Assembly: GCA_023475265.1 (NCBI GenBank)
Contig: JAMCWE010000005.1
Coordinates: 1-52,863, forward strand
Reading direction: 5' to 3'
Source of the DNA: Bacteroidota bacterium
GTDB taxonomy: Bacteria > Bacteroidota > Ignavibacteria > Ignavibacteriales > Ignavibacteriaceae
Length of the DNA: 52,863 nucleotides
Numbering within the stretch: the first letter of the stretch is position 1; each line of letters begins with the position of its first letter. The notes under the pieces were generated by a model. It did not search any database and was not told where the DNA came from. It saw nothing but the letters and a program-made list of their open reading frames with translations. The position numbers were made by a program, and so were the translations under genes. This document shows, one piece after another, positions 1 to 10,127 of this stretch.

Positions 1-14
1 AGTTTCAACTGAAA

Positions 15-1640
15 TTATTTAATAAGCGGAATTCCGATGCATCCGGACGGCTCGGTAATTTTTAATAGATCCGCCACGGTTGCAGCAATATCTACAATAT
101 AGACCGGCGTATCTACAGTTTGTTTCGGCACGTGCCAGCCGTAGAAAATCATTGGAACATGAGTGTCATAATTATATGGCGCACCATGTGTAGTTCCTTT
201 CTTCATAAAAGAAACCAGATAACCAGGCTGAAGTGTTATTGCAATATCACCAGATCGTGCGGGATTAAATCCGTTTAAAGTTAGGTTTGTTGAAGTACGA
301 TTTGCCGTTTGCATTTCAAGATCATCTCTTGTAAAAACTGATGCAATATCCGGGAAAGTATCTCTTAAATAATCGGCATATCCTTGTTCAACTTTATGAA
401 TATCCAAATTCATCGTTTCAATTAAATTGTGGTCTAAAAAAATCTGGTTGTTGGAAAAATTTTCAATTAATTTTTCATCACCAAAAGTTCTGATCGTAAA
501 ACTTTTAAGTGAATCCGAAGCTCTTTTGTAATTCAGTTCGCCGGTTGGAAGATTATGTTCTTTCAAGTATCCGGGCGTATCAAGGGCGCCATGGTCAGCA
601 GTAAAAAACAAAAGATAATTTCCCTTCCCGACTTGTTTATCCAAAGCATTCAAAAGATCAGCTATCTGTTCATCAAGCTTAATATATGTATCTTCTAATT
701 CATAAGAATAATTTCCGTAAGCGTGCCCGATAAAATCTGTAGATGAAAAACTTATTGCCAAAAAATCTGTTTCGTTTCCTTTTCCCAAATTTTCATTTTT
801 CAAAGCAGCTTTTACAAACTCTTCAACAATCTGATTTCCAAACGGTGTCGATTCCAAAATTCCATATTTATCTTCAGGCTTAACGTGTGTGAATGAATGT
901 GGAAATGAAGTTTTACCTTCTGAAAAAACATCTCGTTCATAAGGCGATTCATCAGGATTAGAAATTTGATAATCGAAAATAGGTTCTGACAATTTCCATT
1001 CTTCCGATAAATATTTATCGGCTAATTTTTCTCCATTGAAATCCTCAACCCATTTTGGCAGCGATTTAATATAGTAAGTTGAAGAAATAAATTTACCGGT
1101 TTTGTTATCATACCAATATGCCGCATTTGCCCAATGTCCGCCGGGCAGAACTGCTGCGCGATCTTTTAAAGAAATGCTGATAACTTTTGATTTGCCGCTT
1201 GTCGCCAGCTTTAACTGATCAGTTATTGTTGTTGCTAAAAGATTTCTCGGAGACATTTCACCTTCATCATCATTGCTGCCGACACTTTTTTCTGTGGTAT
1301 CATTTACGCAATAAATCATTTTTCTTTTTGTCTTATCGTACCAATCGTTTGCAATTATGCCGTGGTAAAAAGGAGTAGTTCCTGTGTAGATTGAAGAATG
1401 GCCTGGCGCAGTGTAAGTTGGAACGTAATTAAAATGAGCAAACGTAAAATTTGTTCCATCATTCATTAATCGGTTAAATCCGTTTTTGCCAAAGTATGAA
1501 TTAAAGCGATAAAGATAATCATACCTCATTTGATCGATCACAATTCCAACGACTAATTTGGGCATTTCAATTTTTTGCGAAAATAAATTATTCACTTGTA
1601 AAAAGACGAGAAGCAGGATAAAGCCAATTTTTGTTTTCAT
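15..1640 (-). CDS. Secreted PafA-type alkaline phosphatase
   Basis: The protein has 541 residues with an N-terminal signal peptide (about 1-21), so it should act in the periplasm or outer membrane. It belongs to the alkaline phosphatase / nucleotide pyrophosphatase superfamily and most resembles PafA phosphate monoesterases of Bacteroidota, which release phosphate from many organic esters. Visible active-site residues are Asp36 (VIDQM), nucleophile Thr77 in PTYTAPGH, Asn98 in IIANDW, and Lys159/Arg161 in SLKDRAAV. The Asn and Lys/Arg set is typical of PafA-like monoesterases rather than diesterases. TADHGAL and a late THGAP motif supply metal ligands. It is the last gene of a minus-strand unit and starts 36 bp after the HAD phosphatase stop. 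Phosphate-starvation control is plausible but no Pho box was recognised. Confidence 0.93.
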   Translation of the reverse strand: MKTKIGFILLLVFLQVNNLFSQKIEMPKLVVGIVIDQMRYDYLYRFNSYFGKNGFNRLMNDGTNFTFAHFNYVPTYTAPGHSSIYTGTTPFYHGIIANDWYDKTKRKMIYCVNDTTEKSVGSNDDEGEMSPRNLLATTITDQLKLATSGKSKVISISLKDRAAVLPGGHWANAAYWYDNKTGKFISSTYYIKSLPKWVEDFNGEKLADKYLSEEWKLSEPIFDYQISNPDESPYERDVFSEGKTSFPHSFTHVKPEDKYGILESTPFGNQIVEEFVKAALKNENLGKGNETDFLAISFSSTDFIGHAYGNYSYELEDTYIKLDEQIADLLNALDKQVGKGNYLLFFTADHGALDTPGYLKEHNLPTGELNYKRASDSLKSFTIRTFGDEKLIENFSNNQIFLDHNLIETMNLDIHKVEQGYADYLRDTFPDIASVFTRDDLEMQTANRTSTNLTLNGFNPARSGDIAITLQPGYLVSFMKKGTTHGAPYNYDTHVPMIFYGWHVPKQTVDTPVYIVDIAATVADLLKITEPSGCIGIPLIK

Positions 1641-1676
1641 ATTTTAATTCCTAAAAATAAAATTCGATTTCAATAT

Positions 1677-2333
1677 TTATAAATCAAGTAAGTTTTTTAA
1701 ATCAGTTATTTTCAAAATGATTAAATCAGCGCCTTCTTTTTTAAGCTGCTCTTTCGTACGATAACCATAAGCAGCGCCGCAAGTTTTTGTCCCGGCATTC
1801 TTCCCGCATTGAATATCTAGCTCTGTATCGCCGACCATCAAAGTATTTTCCGGTTGAATTCCCAACTCATTACAAATAAATAAAAGCGGTTCGGCTGATG
1901 GCTTGTTTGCAATTCCGTTTCTTCTTCCCATAACGAATAAAAAATATTTTCGCAAATTGAAATGATCAATTATCTTATCCGCCTGGCTTTGGAGCTTTGT
2001 TGTTAGTAAAGAAACACGAATATTCTTATCAATTAAAAACTGAAGTGTTTCAATTGCGCCGGAATAAATTTTTGAATCGCCGATAAAATCAAAATAATAA
2101 TCTTTATAAATGCTGATGAACTGTTCAAAATCTTTTACCGGAATATTCAAATCTCGAAATATATCGATGAAATGCTGTCCGATCCTCTTATAAAATTCAT
2201 CTTTGTCGACCGGTGTATTTATTTTTAATTCTTCAAGTGATTTAATTGTTGTTTTATAAATTGTCTGGTACGAATCGACAATTGTTCCGTCCAGATCAAA
2301 TGCAATGTGCTTAATTGGAAAAGATTTGATCAT
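1677..2333 (-). CDS. HAD-family hydrolase, phosphoglycolate phosphatase-like
   Basis: A 218-residue HAD superfamily phosphatase. Motif I is FDLDGT with nucleophile Asp13 and acid/base Asp15. Motif II is LLTTK around Thr111, motif III contains Lys144 in NKPSAEP, and motif IV is VGDTELD around Asp169/Asp173. The helical cap between residues 20 and 90 makes it a subfamily I enzyme similar to Gph/PpaX. Substrate cannot be assigned from sequence; phosphoglycolate or pyrophosphate are the usual candidates. Its start codon overlaps the stop of the upstream zinc-binding miniprotein by four bases (ATGA), which indicates translational coupling. Confidence 0.9.
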   Translation of the reverse strand: MIKSFPIKHIAFDLDGTIVDSYQTIYKTTIKSLEELKINTPVDKDEFYKRIGQHFIDIFRDLNIPVKDFEQFISIYKDYYFDFIGDSKIYSGAIETLQFLIDKNIRVSLLTTKLQSQADKIIDHFNLRKYFLFVMGRRNGIANKPSAEPLLFICNELGIQPENTLMVGDTELDIQCGKNAGTKTCGAAYGYRTKEQLKKEGADLIILKITDLKNLLDL

Positions 2334-2530
2334 TGATTTTTTTCGGTTGGGGGATTTAAATTTTTAGAAGTTTCAGTATTGCACTGTTCGCCGCGGCAGC
2401 ATTCATCTATGTTTGTTCCGCATAAAGAACATTGCCCGTGTCCATGAACCCAAATAATTTGAGAAGGCAGCCCGCACCATTGACAAACAATTAAATTCTG
2501 GTTAGTACATTTTTCTTGCGGTGGTTGCAT
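2330..2530 (-). CDS. Cysteine-rich zinc-binding miniprotein
   Basis: This 66-residue protein contains CQWCG (Cys16, Cys19), then HGH at 29-31, then CSLCG (Cys34, Cys37), followed by a DECCRGEQC cluster. The two CxxC knuckles suggest a small zinc ribbon, and the tail cysteines may bind a second ion. The C-terminus is polar and probably disordered. It is the first gene of the unit with the HAD phosphatase (four-base overlap) and PafA. Function is unknown; the overlap is the main evidence that it is expressed. Confidence 0.75.
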   Translation of the reverse strand: MQPPQEKCTNQNLIVCQWCGLPSQIIWVHGHGQCSLCGTNIDECCRGEQCNTETSKNLNPPTEKNQ

Positions 2531-2780
2531 AAAGTCAATAATTTATTTCGGATTTAAAATAATTATAAAAAAAATAGCTGGCAACTACAGATAAATTAAT
2601 AATAAAAACTTAACAAAGGGATCGACATTTAAATTAAAATTTACCATATTATATCAGAATTAGTTAATCAGTTTAAAATTATTGTCCGTTAAATTTGCCT
2701 TATTCAGTTCCAACTTAGAAATATTCCATTTCCTTTGAGCGGTAAATAAATTAATCCCATAAAATAATAGAGGTGCGTAA

Positions 2781-3209
2781 ATGAAAAATCTAAGCGTAAC
2801 ATTTGTTTTGTTAGTTGCATTCATCCTAATTGGAATACCGCCGATAATTCGCGCTCAAAGTTCTCCGGTCATGTATTTTTGTGAAAGATATGACCATGAT
2901 CAGGGTGAGGTTGGGATTAGCGATAGATTCACTAAAGGTTATTTAACAGTGATGGTTAAAGCTGATAAACCGCTAGGCTTAAAAAATGTATTTGTTGAAT
3001 TTGACAAATACAATTGGTATTCACATAAATTCGAATTCTATAAAAAATTTAATTACACAATCGATCCCGACATGAAATATGTTTTCTTTGCAAAGAACGA
3101 AGACAGCGATTTGAAATTTGAAGAAGCTGGTTTTTACCGCGTATTTCTTCTTAATGATGCAAGTGAAACTGTTGCGAGCGCTTTGATTGAAATAATAGAC
3201 TCTAACTAA
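2781..3209 (+). CDS. Secreted hypothetical protein, about 140 residues
   Basis: A 142-residue protein with a clear signal peptide (residues 1-25, hydrophobic core then RAQS), so it is exported. The mature part of about 115 residues contains RYDHDQGEVG, then alternating hydrophobic strands (GYLTVMVKA, LKNVFVEFDKY, KYVFFAKNEDSDL) that suggest a small beta-sandwich. No catalytic motif or cysteine-pair pattern is visible. It stands alone, with its own downstream terminator at 3221-3249, and starts after a GAGGTG-like ribosome site. I do not recognise a named family. Confidence 0.8.
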   Translation: MKNLSVTFVLLVAFILIGIPPIIRAQSSPVMYFCERYDHDQGEVGISDRFTKGYLTVMVKADKPLGLKNVFVEFDKYNWYSHKFEFYKKFNYTIDPDMKYVFFAKNEDSDLKFEEAGFYRVFLLNDASETVASALIEIIDSN

Positions 3210-3220
3210 AATATTTTTAC

Positions 3221-3249
3221 AGCGGCACATTTAATCGTGCCGCTAACCT
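3221..3249 (+). terminator. Rho-independent terminator after the secreted protein gene
   Basis: Perfect 8-bp stem AGCGGCAC / GTGCCGCT (3221-3228 with 3237-3244), eight-base loop, followed by a short T-rich run. It lies 12 bp after the stop codon of the secreted protein gene. Confidence 0.8.
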
Positions 3250-3363
3250 TTTTAATAGATGCCTTCCCATTAATTCATTCCGGCATAACCTAAATCAAAA
3301 AATTTGATCACGTTATTGTTTAAATTTGATAAGGATTGAAAAAGCAAATTAGGATGTAATTTA

Positions 3364-4341
3364 ATGAGCGAAAATTTTTTTGATATAATTATTATTGGCG
3401 CCGGACCAATTGGATTGTCGTGTGGAATAGAAGCTGTAAAAAGAAAATATTCTCACTTGATAATTGAGAAAGGCTGCCTTGTAAATTCCATCTTCCATTA
3501 TCCGGCGAACATGACTTTCTTTTCAACTTCGGAAAGACTTGAAATTGGAGATGTTCCATTTGTGTCTCACGGCGACAAACCAACTCGAAGAGAAGCACTT
3601 GAATATTACCGGAGAGTAAAACACGCATGGAATCTGAATGTAAAAACTTATGAAAAAGTTGTCGCAATTGAAGAAGAAAAAAATAAATTTGCAATTACTT
3701 CAGATAAAGGAAAATATTTTTGCAAGAAATTAATAATTTCTACCGGTTTTTTCGATAAGCCGAATTATTTAAACATTCCGGGTGAAGAGCTTCCAAAAGT
3801 AAAACATTATTTTGATGAAGCACATCCTTACGCTTATTTAAAATTGGTTGTTATTGGTGCTGCAAATTCTGCTGTTGATGTTGCTCTCGAAACATATAGG
3901 CGCGGCTCGGAAGTAACTATGGTAATTCGAGAAGATAAAATTAGAGACAGCGTAAAATATTGGGTAAAACCGGATATTGATAATAGAATTAAGGAAGGAT
4001 CAATCAAAGCTTATTTTAATTCCAATCTTTTAAAGATTAAAGAAAGGGAAGTAGAAATCCAAACTCCCGATGGAATAATTACAATTGAAAATGATTTTGT
4101 CTTTGCCATGACGGGTTATCATCCCGATCATGAATTGTTAAGGAAAGCCGGCGTAAATATTTTAGGCGCTGAAGACAAAGCTCCTCAATTTGATCATGAA
4201 AATTTTGAAACGAATAGAAAAGGAATTTATCTTGCCGGGGTTGTTTGCAGCGGAATAGATACCGGGAAATGGTTTATAGAAAATTCGCGCTATCATGCTG
4301 TGAATATTTTTAATCATATTGAAAAAACATTGGTGGTATAA
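3364..4341 (+). CDS. ypdA: YpdA-family FAD/NAD(P) oxidoreductase (putative bacillithiol disulfide reductase)
   Basis: A 325-residue two-dinucleotide-binding-domain flavoprotein. The N-terminal FAD motif is GAGPIG (12-17) and a second NAD(P) motif, VIGAANSAVD, begins near residue 160. The C-terminal block LAGVVCSGIDTGKWF is characteristic of YpdA. It lacks the CxxC redox pair of thioredoxin reductases. In Firmicutes, YpdA (Bdr) reduces oxidised bacillithiol; whether this organism makes bacillithiol cannot be seen from the window. The gene is monocistronic by spacing. An alternative is a generic thioredoxin-reductase-like protein without thiol substrate. Confidence 0.87.
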   Translation: MSENFFDIIIIGAGPIGLSCGIEAVKRKYSHLIIEKGCLVNSIFHYPANMTFFSTSERLEIGDVPFVSHGDKPTRREALEYYRRVKHAWNLNVKTYEKVVAIEEEKNKFAITSDKGKYFCKKLIISTGFFDKPNYLNIPGEELPKVKHYFDEAHPYAYLKLVVIGAANSAVDVALETYRRGSEVTMVIREDKIRDSVKYWVKPDIDNRIKEGSIKAYFNSNLLKIKEREVEIQTPDGIITIENDFVFAMTGYHPDHELLRKAGVNILGAEDKAPQFDHENFETNRKGIYLAGVVCSGIDTGKWFIENSRYHAVNIFNHIEKTLVV

Positions 4342-4474
4342 TCTTTCCTAAATTAGTAAATAATTTTAGCATGCATACCTAAATTTAAATTGAATTCAAA
4401 TCGATTTAACCTTATTTTTGCATTGGGTTTTTTGTTTATAAACTGATTCATCAATTAAACTAACTGGAGATATA

Positions 4475-5524
4475 ATGTTAGAGAAAATAAAAGAACTGCT
4501 TGGGAAGGAAGCCGATTCGTTATTAAACTATAAAGCTAAATTTCCTAAAGAAAAAATTCACATTCCCGGACCGGATTTTGTCGATAGAATTTTTGCGCAA
4601 TCCGATAGAAACATTAATGTTCTTAAAAATCTACAATGGATTTTTATGACCGGAAGATTAGCCGGTTCAGGTTATCTTTCAATTCTTCCTGTTGATCAAG
4701 GTATCGAACACTCAGCAGGCGCATCATTTGCACCAAATCCGGAATATTTTGACCCGGAAAATATTGTTAAGCTTGCAATAGAAGGAGGCTGCAATGCAGT
4801 TGCTTCTACGCTTGGTGTATTAGGAATGACATCAAGAAAATATGCTCACAAAATTCCGTTCATTGTTAAAATTAATCACAATGAACTTTTAACTTACCCG
4901 AATAAGTTTGATCAAATTATGTTTGCCGGTGTTGAACAAGCTTATGATATGGGAGCGGCAGCTGTAGGCGCTACAATTTATTTCGGCTCTGATGAAAGCG
5001 GAAGACAAATTATTGAAGTAAGCCAGGCTTTCAAGTTTGCTCATGAGCTTGGTTTAGCAACTGTGCTATGGTGCTATCTTAGAAATCCTGATTTCAAAAC
5101 AAAAGAAAAAGATTATCACGTTGCCGCGGATTTAACCGGACAGGCAAATCATCTTGGCGTTACAATTGAAGCCGATATAATTAAACAAAAGCTTCCTGAA
5201 TGCAACGGCGGTTTTGAAGCGTTGAAATTCGGAAAGACAAGCAAGAAGGTTTATTCGGATTTGTCAACTGACAATCCAATTGATTTAACACGTTACCAGG
5301 TAATAAACAATTACATGGGAAGAGCCGGATTGATAAACAGCGGCGGCGCTTCCGGTGATAATGATTTTGCCGAAGCTGCAAAAACAGCAGTCATCAACAA
5401 AAGAGCAGGCGGTATGGGATTGATTTCAGGAAGAAAAGCCTTCCAGCGCCCAATGGCTGACGGTGTTAAGCTGCTAAATACAATTCAAGATGTTTATCTT
5501 ACTAAGGAAATTACAGTAGCTTAA
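4475..5524 (+). CDS. fbaB: Class I fructose-bisphosphate aldolase (DhnA/FbaB type)
   Basis: The 349-residue length is typical of bacterial FbaB. It splits fructose 1,6-bisphosphate to glyceraldehyde 3-phosphate and dihydroxyacetone phosphate through a Schiff base and needs no metal. Seen motifs are [12 protein letters not shown] near residue 70, the EADIIKQK block that probably carries the Schiff-base lysine, and the phosphate-binding [11 protein letters not shown] region near the C-terminus. A ribosome site (GGAGAT) lies just before the ATG. It ends at a strong hairpin terminator shared with the convergent cytochrome gene. The exact catalytic lysine assignment is inference. Confidence 0.92.
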   Translation: MLEKIKELLGKEADSLLNYKAKFPKEKIHIPGPDFVDRIFAQSDRNINVLKNLQWIFMTGRLAGSGYLSILPVDQGIEHSAGASFAPNPEYFDPENIVKLAIEGGCNAVASTLGVLGMTSRKYAHKIPFIVKINHNELLTYPNKFDQIMFAGVEQAYDMGAAAVGATIYFGSDESGRQIIEVSQAFKFAHELGLATVLWCYLRNPDFKTKEKDYHVAADLTGQANHLGVTIEADIIKQKLPECNGGFEALKFGKTSKKVYSDLSTDNPIDLTRYQVINNYMGRAGLINSGGASGDNDFAEAAKTAVINKRAGGMGLISGRKAFQRPMADGVKLLNTIQDVYLTKEITVA

Positions 5525-5575
5525 GATTAGAATTGAGAAGCTGCTTTAACCGCTTTTCAATTTTAGTGAAATGTA

Positions 5576-5604
5576 AATGCCCCGTTAATTAGCGGGGCAT
5601 TCTT
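5576..5604. terminator. Bidirectional terminator between fbaB and cytochrome c gene
   Basis: Perfect 9-bp GC-rich stem AATGCCCCG / CGGGGCATT (5576-5584 with 5593-5601), eight-base loop, T-rich on the plus side. It lies between two convergent stop codons, so it can serve both. Confidence 0.88.
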
Positions 5605-5605
5605 A

Positions 5606-6028
5606 TTATTTGAGATCTCTGAGATAATCTGCAATGTTACCCAGAACTTTTACATCAATATTGTTGAATGAAGGCATCATAACATTAGGATATTTTGCTT
5701 TGAAATCCTGGAACCGTTTGGTACTCATATACGAACTTGGATTTCGTAAGTAATTTATTAATCCATCTCTCGACCAATTCTCTTTTACATTATGAAGATC
5801 AGGCGCCATTTTAGTCCCGGAAAGATCACTGCCATGACAGCCTGTGCAGCCGAGGCTTGCAATAAGTTGTTCAGGAGTTTTTGCTTGAGCAGATTGATCC
5901 GTCTGCGGCATGGTGCTTGGAGGCGCTCCCTTTACTTGCTCATCAGATCTCTTTGTGTTGTTTTCTAGAATAAATAATAAAAAGAATAATACTAGAACTG
6001 CGGCTATCCATATTTGAGGTTTTGTCAT
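5606..6028 (-). CDS. Membrane-anchored monoheme cytochrome c
   Basis: A 140-residue protein with an N-terminal membrane anchor or uncleaved signal (about 6-21), a polar Pro/Gln/Ala-rich linker to residue 50, and a compact c-type cytochrome domain. The single heme site is CTGCH (Cys61, Cys64, His65), and MMPSF near Met118 supplies the likely sixth ligand. This class of small periplasmic cytochromes passes electrons to oxidases. No oxidase gene lies beside it, so the partner is unknown. It is convergent with fbaB. Confidence 0.9.
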   Translation of the reverse strand: MTKPQIWIAAVLVLFFLLFILENNTKRSDEQVKGAPPSTMPQTDQSAQAKTPEQLIASLGCTGCHGSDLSGTKMAPDLHNVKENWSRDGLINYLRNPSSYMSTKRFQDFKAKYPNVMMPSFNNIDVKVLGNIADYLRDLK

Positions 6029-6245
6029 TGTTAACCAAATTTTTAATTCATTAAAAAGACAATAATAATTTTATGGTTCAAAAATAAGGAATAACAATGA
6101 CATTAATAAAACAAAAAACGAAGACCTGCGGACAATTTGATTTTAGATAAGCTAACTAAATATTTAAATCAACATGTTTGGAATTTGAAGCAGTAAAATA
6201 TTCGAATGATGAAATTTAATTTCTACAACATTCCATTATTCCAAT

Positions 6246-6977
6246 CTATTCAATCTTAAACGAAGCGTTAACCACCGCAGTTATTTCTTTATCAATTGAA
6301 CTAATATCATTTATTCCATAATCGGAAACTTGGTTAGAATATCTCGGAGTAATTTGTAGAACTCCCATTCTTGCACTTCGCATTGCACCAAGACTTCTCC
6401 CGGTTGCCTTTGCTATTTTCTCAGCACGGATCATTGCATCCTTGGCGGCTTCTGCCTGCATATCAATTTTTAGCTGTGCTAAATTTGTGTAATAATATTC
6501 AGGAGGATTAACATTAAAATTTACACCTTTCTCAATTACAGATGCGACTTCAATTGCAAGCTGTTTTATTTTGTTTACATCTTTAGATTGAATTTCAACC
6601 TGCTGATTGTAAGTGTATCCTTTAATGTTTTGAGTTTGATAACCATTTGCACCAACTTCATAAATTGGGAAATGTGTAATTGCGGATAGTTCAACTTTTT
6701 CTTTTGGGAATCCTTTTGATGCCAAGAATTGAAGAAGTGCAGGCCTTTCGCTTTCCAATTCTTTGTAAGCAGCTTCAGCAGTTGCGGATTGAGTTGTGAG
6801 CGTGCCTTTCAATATTGCAAGATCGGAAATGATTTGCTTTGTTGCCGATCCGGTGACGGTTATTGTTTGGTTAGAATTATAATTTGATTTCCAAGTAACA
6901 GCCAAAATTATTATACTGATCAAAAAAAATATTCCCCCTATTGAAACTGGTACGAGCAAATTGTTTTTGTTGTTCAT
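6246..6977 (-). CDS. SIMPL domain (DUF541) protein
   Basis: A 243-residue protein with one N-terminal membrane segment (about residues 7-28) followed by an extracytoplasmic SIMPL/DUF541 domain. It begins at NQTITVTGSATK and ends at AVVNASFKIE. The conserved features are the ITVTGSA strand, the long helix with AKDAMIRAEKIAKATGRSLG, and the final beta strand. The family includes BP26/OMP28-type proteins; molecular function is poorly known and often linked to oxidative or envelope stress. It is single-gene and transcribed divergently from the downstream YyaL gene. Confidence 0.88.
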   Translation of the reverse strand: MNNKNNLLVPVSIGGIFFLISIIILAVTWKSNYNSNQTITVTGSATKQIISDLAILKGTLTTQSATAEAAYKELESERPALLQFLASKGFPKEKVELSAITHFPIYEVGANGYQTQNIKGYTYNQQVEIQSKDVNKIKQLAIEVASVIEKGVNFNVNPPEYYYTNLAQLKIDMQAEAAKDAMIRAEKIAKATGRSLGAMRSARMGVLQITPRYSNQVSDYGINDISSIDKEITAVVNASFKIE

Positions 6978-7109
6978 TTGAAAATGATTTTTGTGATTGG
7001 AATTAGTTTATATCAACTTATTGAAAACGAAAATCAATCACAACTCTTAGTTATTGAAGTTCACTTTATATGTTATTTATAATATTTATATTGGATAAAA
7101 AAATTATCT

Positions 7110-9188
7110 ATGAAAAAACCTAATCGATTAATAAAAGAACAAAGCCCGTACTTGCTTCAACATTCATATAATCCAGTTAATTGGTATCCATGGAATGATG
7201 AAGCATTTGAAAAGGCAATTGAAGAAGACAAACCAATCTTTCTTTCAATTGGATATTCTACCTGCCACTGGTGTCATGTGATGGAAAAGGAATCTTTTGA
7301 AGATGACGAAGTTGCAAAACTAATGAATGAAGTTTTTGTTTCAATTAAAGTTGATAGAGAAGAGCGCCCGGATATTGATGGAATTTATATGAATGTATGC
7401 CAGATGCTTACTGACAGCGGCGGCTGGCCTCTTACAATAATTATGACACCGGATAAAAAACCATTTTTTGCCGGCACGTATTTCCCGAAGGAAAGCCGTT
7501 TCGGAAGAATCGGAATGCTTGAACTTGTACCGAGAATAAAAGAGTTGTGGAGTTCTAAACGTGATGAAATTATTTCATCAGCAAATGAAATAACCTCGGC
7601 ATTGATAAATTCTTCAAATGCAAAGGATGAAATTAAAATTGATGAAAAAGTTTTTGATAAGGCGTTTGATGAGTTTAATAGAAGATTTGATCATCAGTTT
7701 GGTGGATTTGGAAGCGCACCAAAATTTCCTACTCCTCACAATTTTTTATTTCTATTAAGATATTGGAAGAGGAATAATAATCATGACGCTCTAAACATAG
7801 TTGAAAAATCCTTGCATGAAATACGTAATGGTGGAATCTTCGATCATATTGGATTCGGATTTCATCGTTATTCAACTGATAGGGAATGGCTTGTCCCGCA
7901 TTTCGAGAAAATGCTTTACGATCAAGCGCTCCTTGCAATTGCTTATACCGAAATATATCAAGTAACTCAAAATGAATTTTATAAAAAGACAGCGGAAGAA
8001 ATTTTTACTTATGTTCTAAGAGATATAACTTCACCGGATGGCGGTTTTTATTCAGCAGAAGATGCTGACAGTGAAGGCGAAGAAGGAAAATTTTATCTTT
8101 GGAGTGAAGAAGAGATTAAATCAATTCTGAAAGAAGATTCTAATCTGTTTATAAAAATATTTGGAGTAGAAGAAGACGGGAATTGGATTGATCAAATGCA
8201 CGGTGGAAGGAATGGAGCCAACATACTTCACCTGAAAAAGAATTTAAAAGATTCCGCAGTAGGATTAAATTTAAGCTTTGATGAATTAGAACAAAAAATA
8301 AAACGAGCAAGGATAAAACTTTTTGATCATAGAGAAAAAAGAATTCATTCGTTTAAAGATGATAAAATTTTAACCGATTGGAATGGACTGATGATTTCAG
8401 CTTTGGCAAAAGCTGCTCAGACATTTAATAACAAACAATATCTGACAACAGCAGAGAAAGCAATGGAATTTATATTGGCAAGAATGAAATCTGAAGATGG
8501 AAAACTTCTTCATCGGTTTCGAAAAGGAGTCGCAGGCATTCCCGCTAACCTTGATGATTATTCATTTATTGTTTCTGCTATGATCGATTTATATGAATCA
8601 TCTTTTAATACAAAATATCTTAAAAAGGCGTTTGAATTAAATGATATAATGATAAAACATTTTTGGGATGAAAAAGATGGCGGATTCTTTTTTACAAGTG
8701 ATGACAGCGAACAGCTTCTGAGCCGGCAAAAAGAAATTTACGACGGCGCAATTCCTTCCGGAAATTCTGTCGCTATTTTAAACTTATTACGGCTTTCAAA
8801 AATTTCCGGTAATACTGAATATGAAAAAAAAGCATCAAGAATTATAAAGACTTTTTCCAAAACTATTAATTCTTCGCCTTCTTCATTTACTCAATTCCTT
8901 GTGGCATTGGATTTTGCTTTTGGACCTTCCTTTGAAATAGTAATTAGCGGTGAAAAGAATTCCGTCGATACAATGGAAATGTTAGAGACTTTAAATAAAC
9001 ATTATCTGCCAAATAAAATTGTGATTCTAAATTCTGCAAGCGATAAGGAAATCAAATTGATCGCTCCATTTACTGTTAATCAGGAACAAGTCGAACATAA
9101 GACAACAGTTTATGTTTGTAAGAATTACGAATGTAAAATGCCAATTACTAAAAAAGACGATCTTGAAAAACTATTAAATGGAATTTAA
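7110..9188 (+). CDS. YyaL/DUF255 thioredoxin-domain protein
   Basis: A 692-residue protein of the YyaL / spermatogenesis-associated protein 20 family. The N-terminal thioredoxin-like domain (about 1-165) carries CHWCH with Cys52 and Cys55. The remainder resembles an (alpha/alpha)6 barrel like N-acylglucosamine epimerase and contains [20 protein letters not shown] and [14 protein letters not shown] distant C-terminal block has [10 protein letters not shown]. Length matches the family's usual 670-700 residues. No biochemical role is firmly established. It is a single gene. Confidence 0.92.
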   Translation: MKKPNRLIKEQSPYLLQHSYNPVNWYPWNDEAFEKAIEEDKPIFLSIGYSTCHWCHVMEKESFEDDEVAKLMNEVFVSIKVDREERPDIDGIYMNVCQMLTDSGGWPLTIIMTPDKKPFFAGTYFPKESRFGRIGMLELVPRIKELWSSKRDEIISSANEITSALINSSNAKDEIKIDEKVFDKAFDEFNRRFDHQFGGFGSAPKFPTPHNFLFLLRYWKRNNNHDALNIVEKSLHEIRNGGIFDHIGFGFHRYSTDREWLVPHFEKMLYDQALLAIAYTEIYQVTQNEFYKKTAEEIFTYVLRDITSPDGGFYSAEDADSEGEEGKFYLWSEEEIKSILKEDSNLFIKIFGVEEDGNWIDQMHGGRNGANILHLKKNLKDSAVGLNLSFDELEQKIKRARIKLFDHREKRIHSFKDDKILTDWNGLMISALAKAAQTFNNKQYLTTAEKAMEFILARMKSEDGKLLHRFRKGVAGIPANLDDYSFIVSAMIDLYESSFNTKYLKKAFELNDIMIKHFWDEKDGGFFFTSDDSEQLLSRQKEIYDGAIPSGNSVAILNLLRLSKISGNTEYEKKASRIIKTFSKTINSSPSSFTQFLVALDFAFGPSFEIVISGEKNSVDTMEMLETLNKHYLPNKIVILNSASDKEIKLIAPFTVNQEQVEHKTTVYVCKNYECKMPITKKDDLEKLLNGI

Positions 9189-9366
9189 AATGTTATTTAG
9201 TTAAATGAGTTTTAACTGAATAACATAAATACATGTTAAGCTTAATTTGGGGTAATCAAAAAAAATATAGAATATTATAAACGGATAATGTAAATTTACC
9301 GGCAATTTAGCTGTATGTAAGTGTAATAATAAACATTTAAAATCCTTTTGGGATAATAGAAATCTT

Positions 9367-10110
9367 TTGACTCAAGATAATAAATTTATCCGTTCACTTT
9401 TAGAAAAAGTAAAGAAAGGCAACAACTCTTCCTTCGAACAACTCTATCAAATGTATGCAGGGCGGGTTTTTACTTTAAGCCTTAGATTATTAGGTAATGT
9501 TGATCTTGCTGAAGAAGCCGTAAAAGAAATATTTATTACGGCACTAAAGCAAATTTCTCTTATTCGGAAAGATTTATCTTTCCATTCATGGCTGGTTGGA
9601 ATTACCGTCTATAAAGCTCTTGAAAAATTAAGGGATCATGAAAATAGTAAAAAATCCGGCGATAATTTTCTTAAAGTTAAAAATGATAAAAAGAATTACC
9701 CTCTTAGTGATTTGGATAAAGGGATATTAATTTTACCTGAAAAGGAGCGTTTAGTTTTTGTCCTTAAAGTGATAGGAAATTATTCTGAAGAAGAAATAGC
9801 AGATTTGTTACTTACTAAACTGGAAGATGTGAAGAATTGTATTATCACTGCTCATAGCAAGTTTGAAAAATTAAAAAATTTAATTCAGCTCACTAATCTT
9901 TTGGATAATAAGAGTGAATCATCTGCAAATAATATTATGCCGAGTAATGAAATATGGAAAAATATTTATTCGGAAATAGACAAGACACAATTGAAGGAAT
10001 CAGAAAGTTTAAATAATGAAGAAACAATTTTAGTTAATAAATCCGAAACAAAAGTAAGTAATGATAAGACGGGGAAAAAATTTGGTTTATTCAGTTGGAA
10101 GAAAAAGTAA
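9367..10110 (+). CDS. ECF-like RNA polymerase sigma factor with C-terminal extension
   Basis: A 247-residue sigma-70 family protein. Region 2 spans about residues 18-90 (FEQLYQMYAGRVF, then HSWLVGITVYKALEKLR). Region 4 spans about 117-168 (LPEKERLVFVLKVIGNYSEEEIADLL). About 75 polar, Lys/Asn/Ser-rich residues follow. The start codon appears to be TTG at 9367, as no ATG lies before region 2. No anti-sigma gene is adjacent, which is unusual for classical ECF sigmas; the tail may do that job, as in some self-regulated ECF groups. Region 2.4 and 4.2 specificity cannot be predicted. Confidence 0.82.
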   Translation: MTQDNKFIRSLLEKVKKGNNSSFEQLYQMYAGRVFTLSLRLLGNVDLAEEAVKEIFITALKQISLIRKDLSFHSWLVGITVYKALEKLRDHENSKKSGDNFLKVKNDKKNYPLSDLDKGILILPEKERLVFVLKVIGNYSEEEIADLLLTKLEDVKNCIITAHSKFEKLKNLIQLTNLLDNKSESSANNIMPSNEIWKNIYSEIDKTQLKESESLNNEETILVNKSETKVSNDKTGKKFGLFSWKKK

Positions 10111-10127
10111 AGTAAACTTCTGTTAAA

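Noticed and set aside
3303-3328. Bacteroidota-type promoter TTTG ... TAAATTTG before ypdA
   Set aside because: Both boxes match, but the 14-bp gap is shorter than the usual spacing, so chance in AT-rich DNA is likely.
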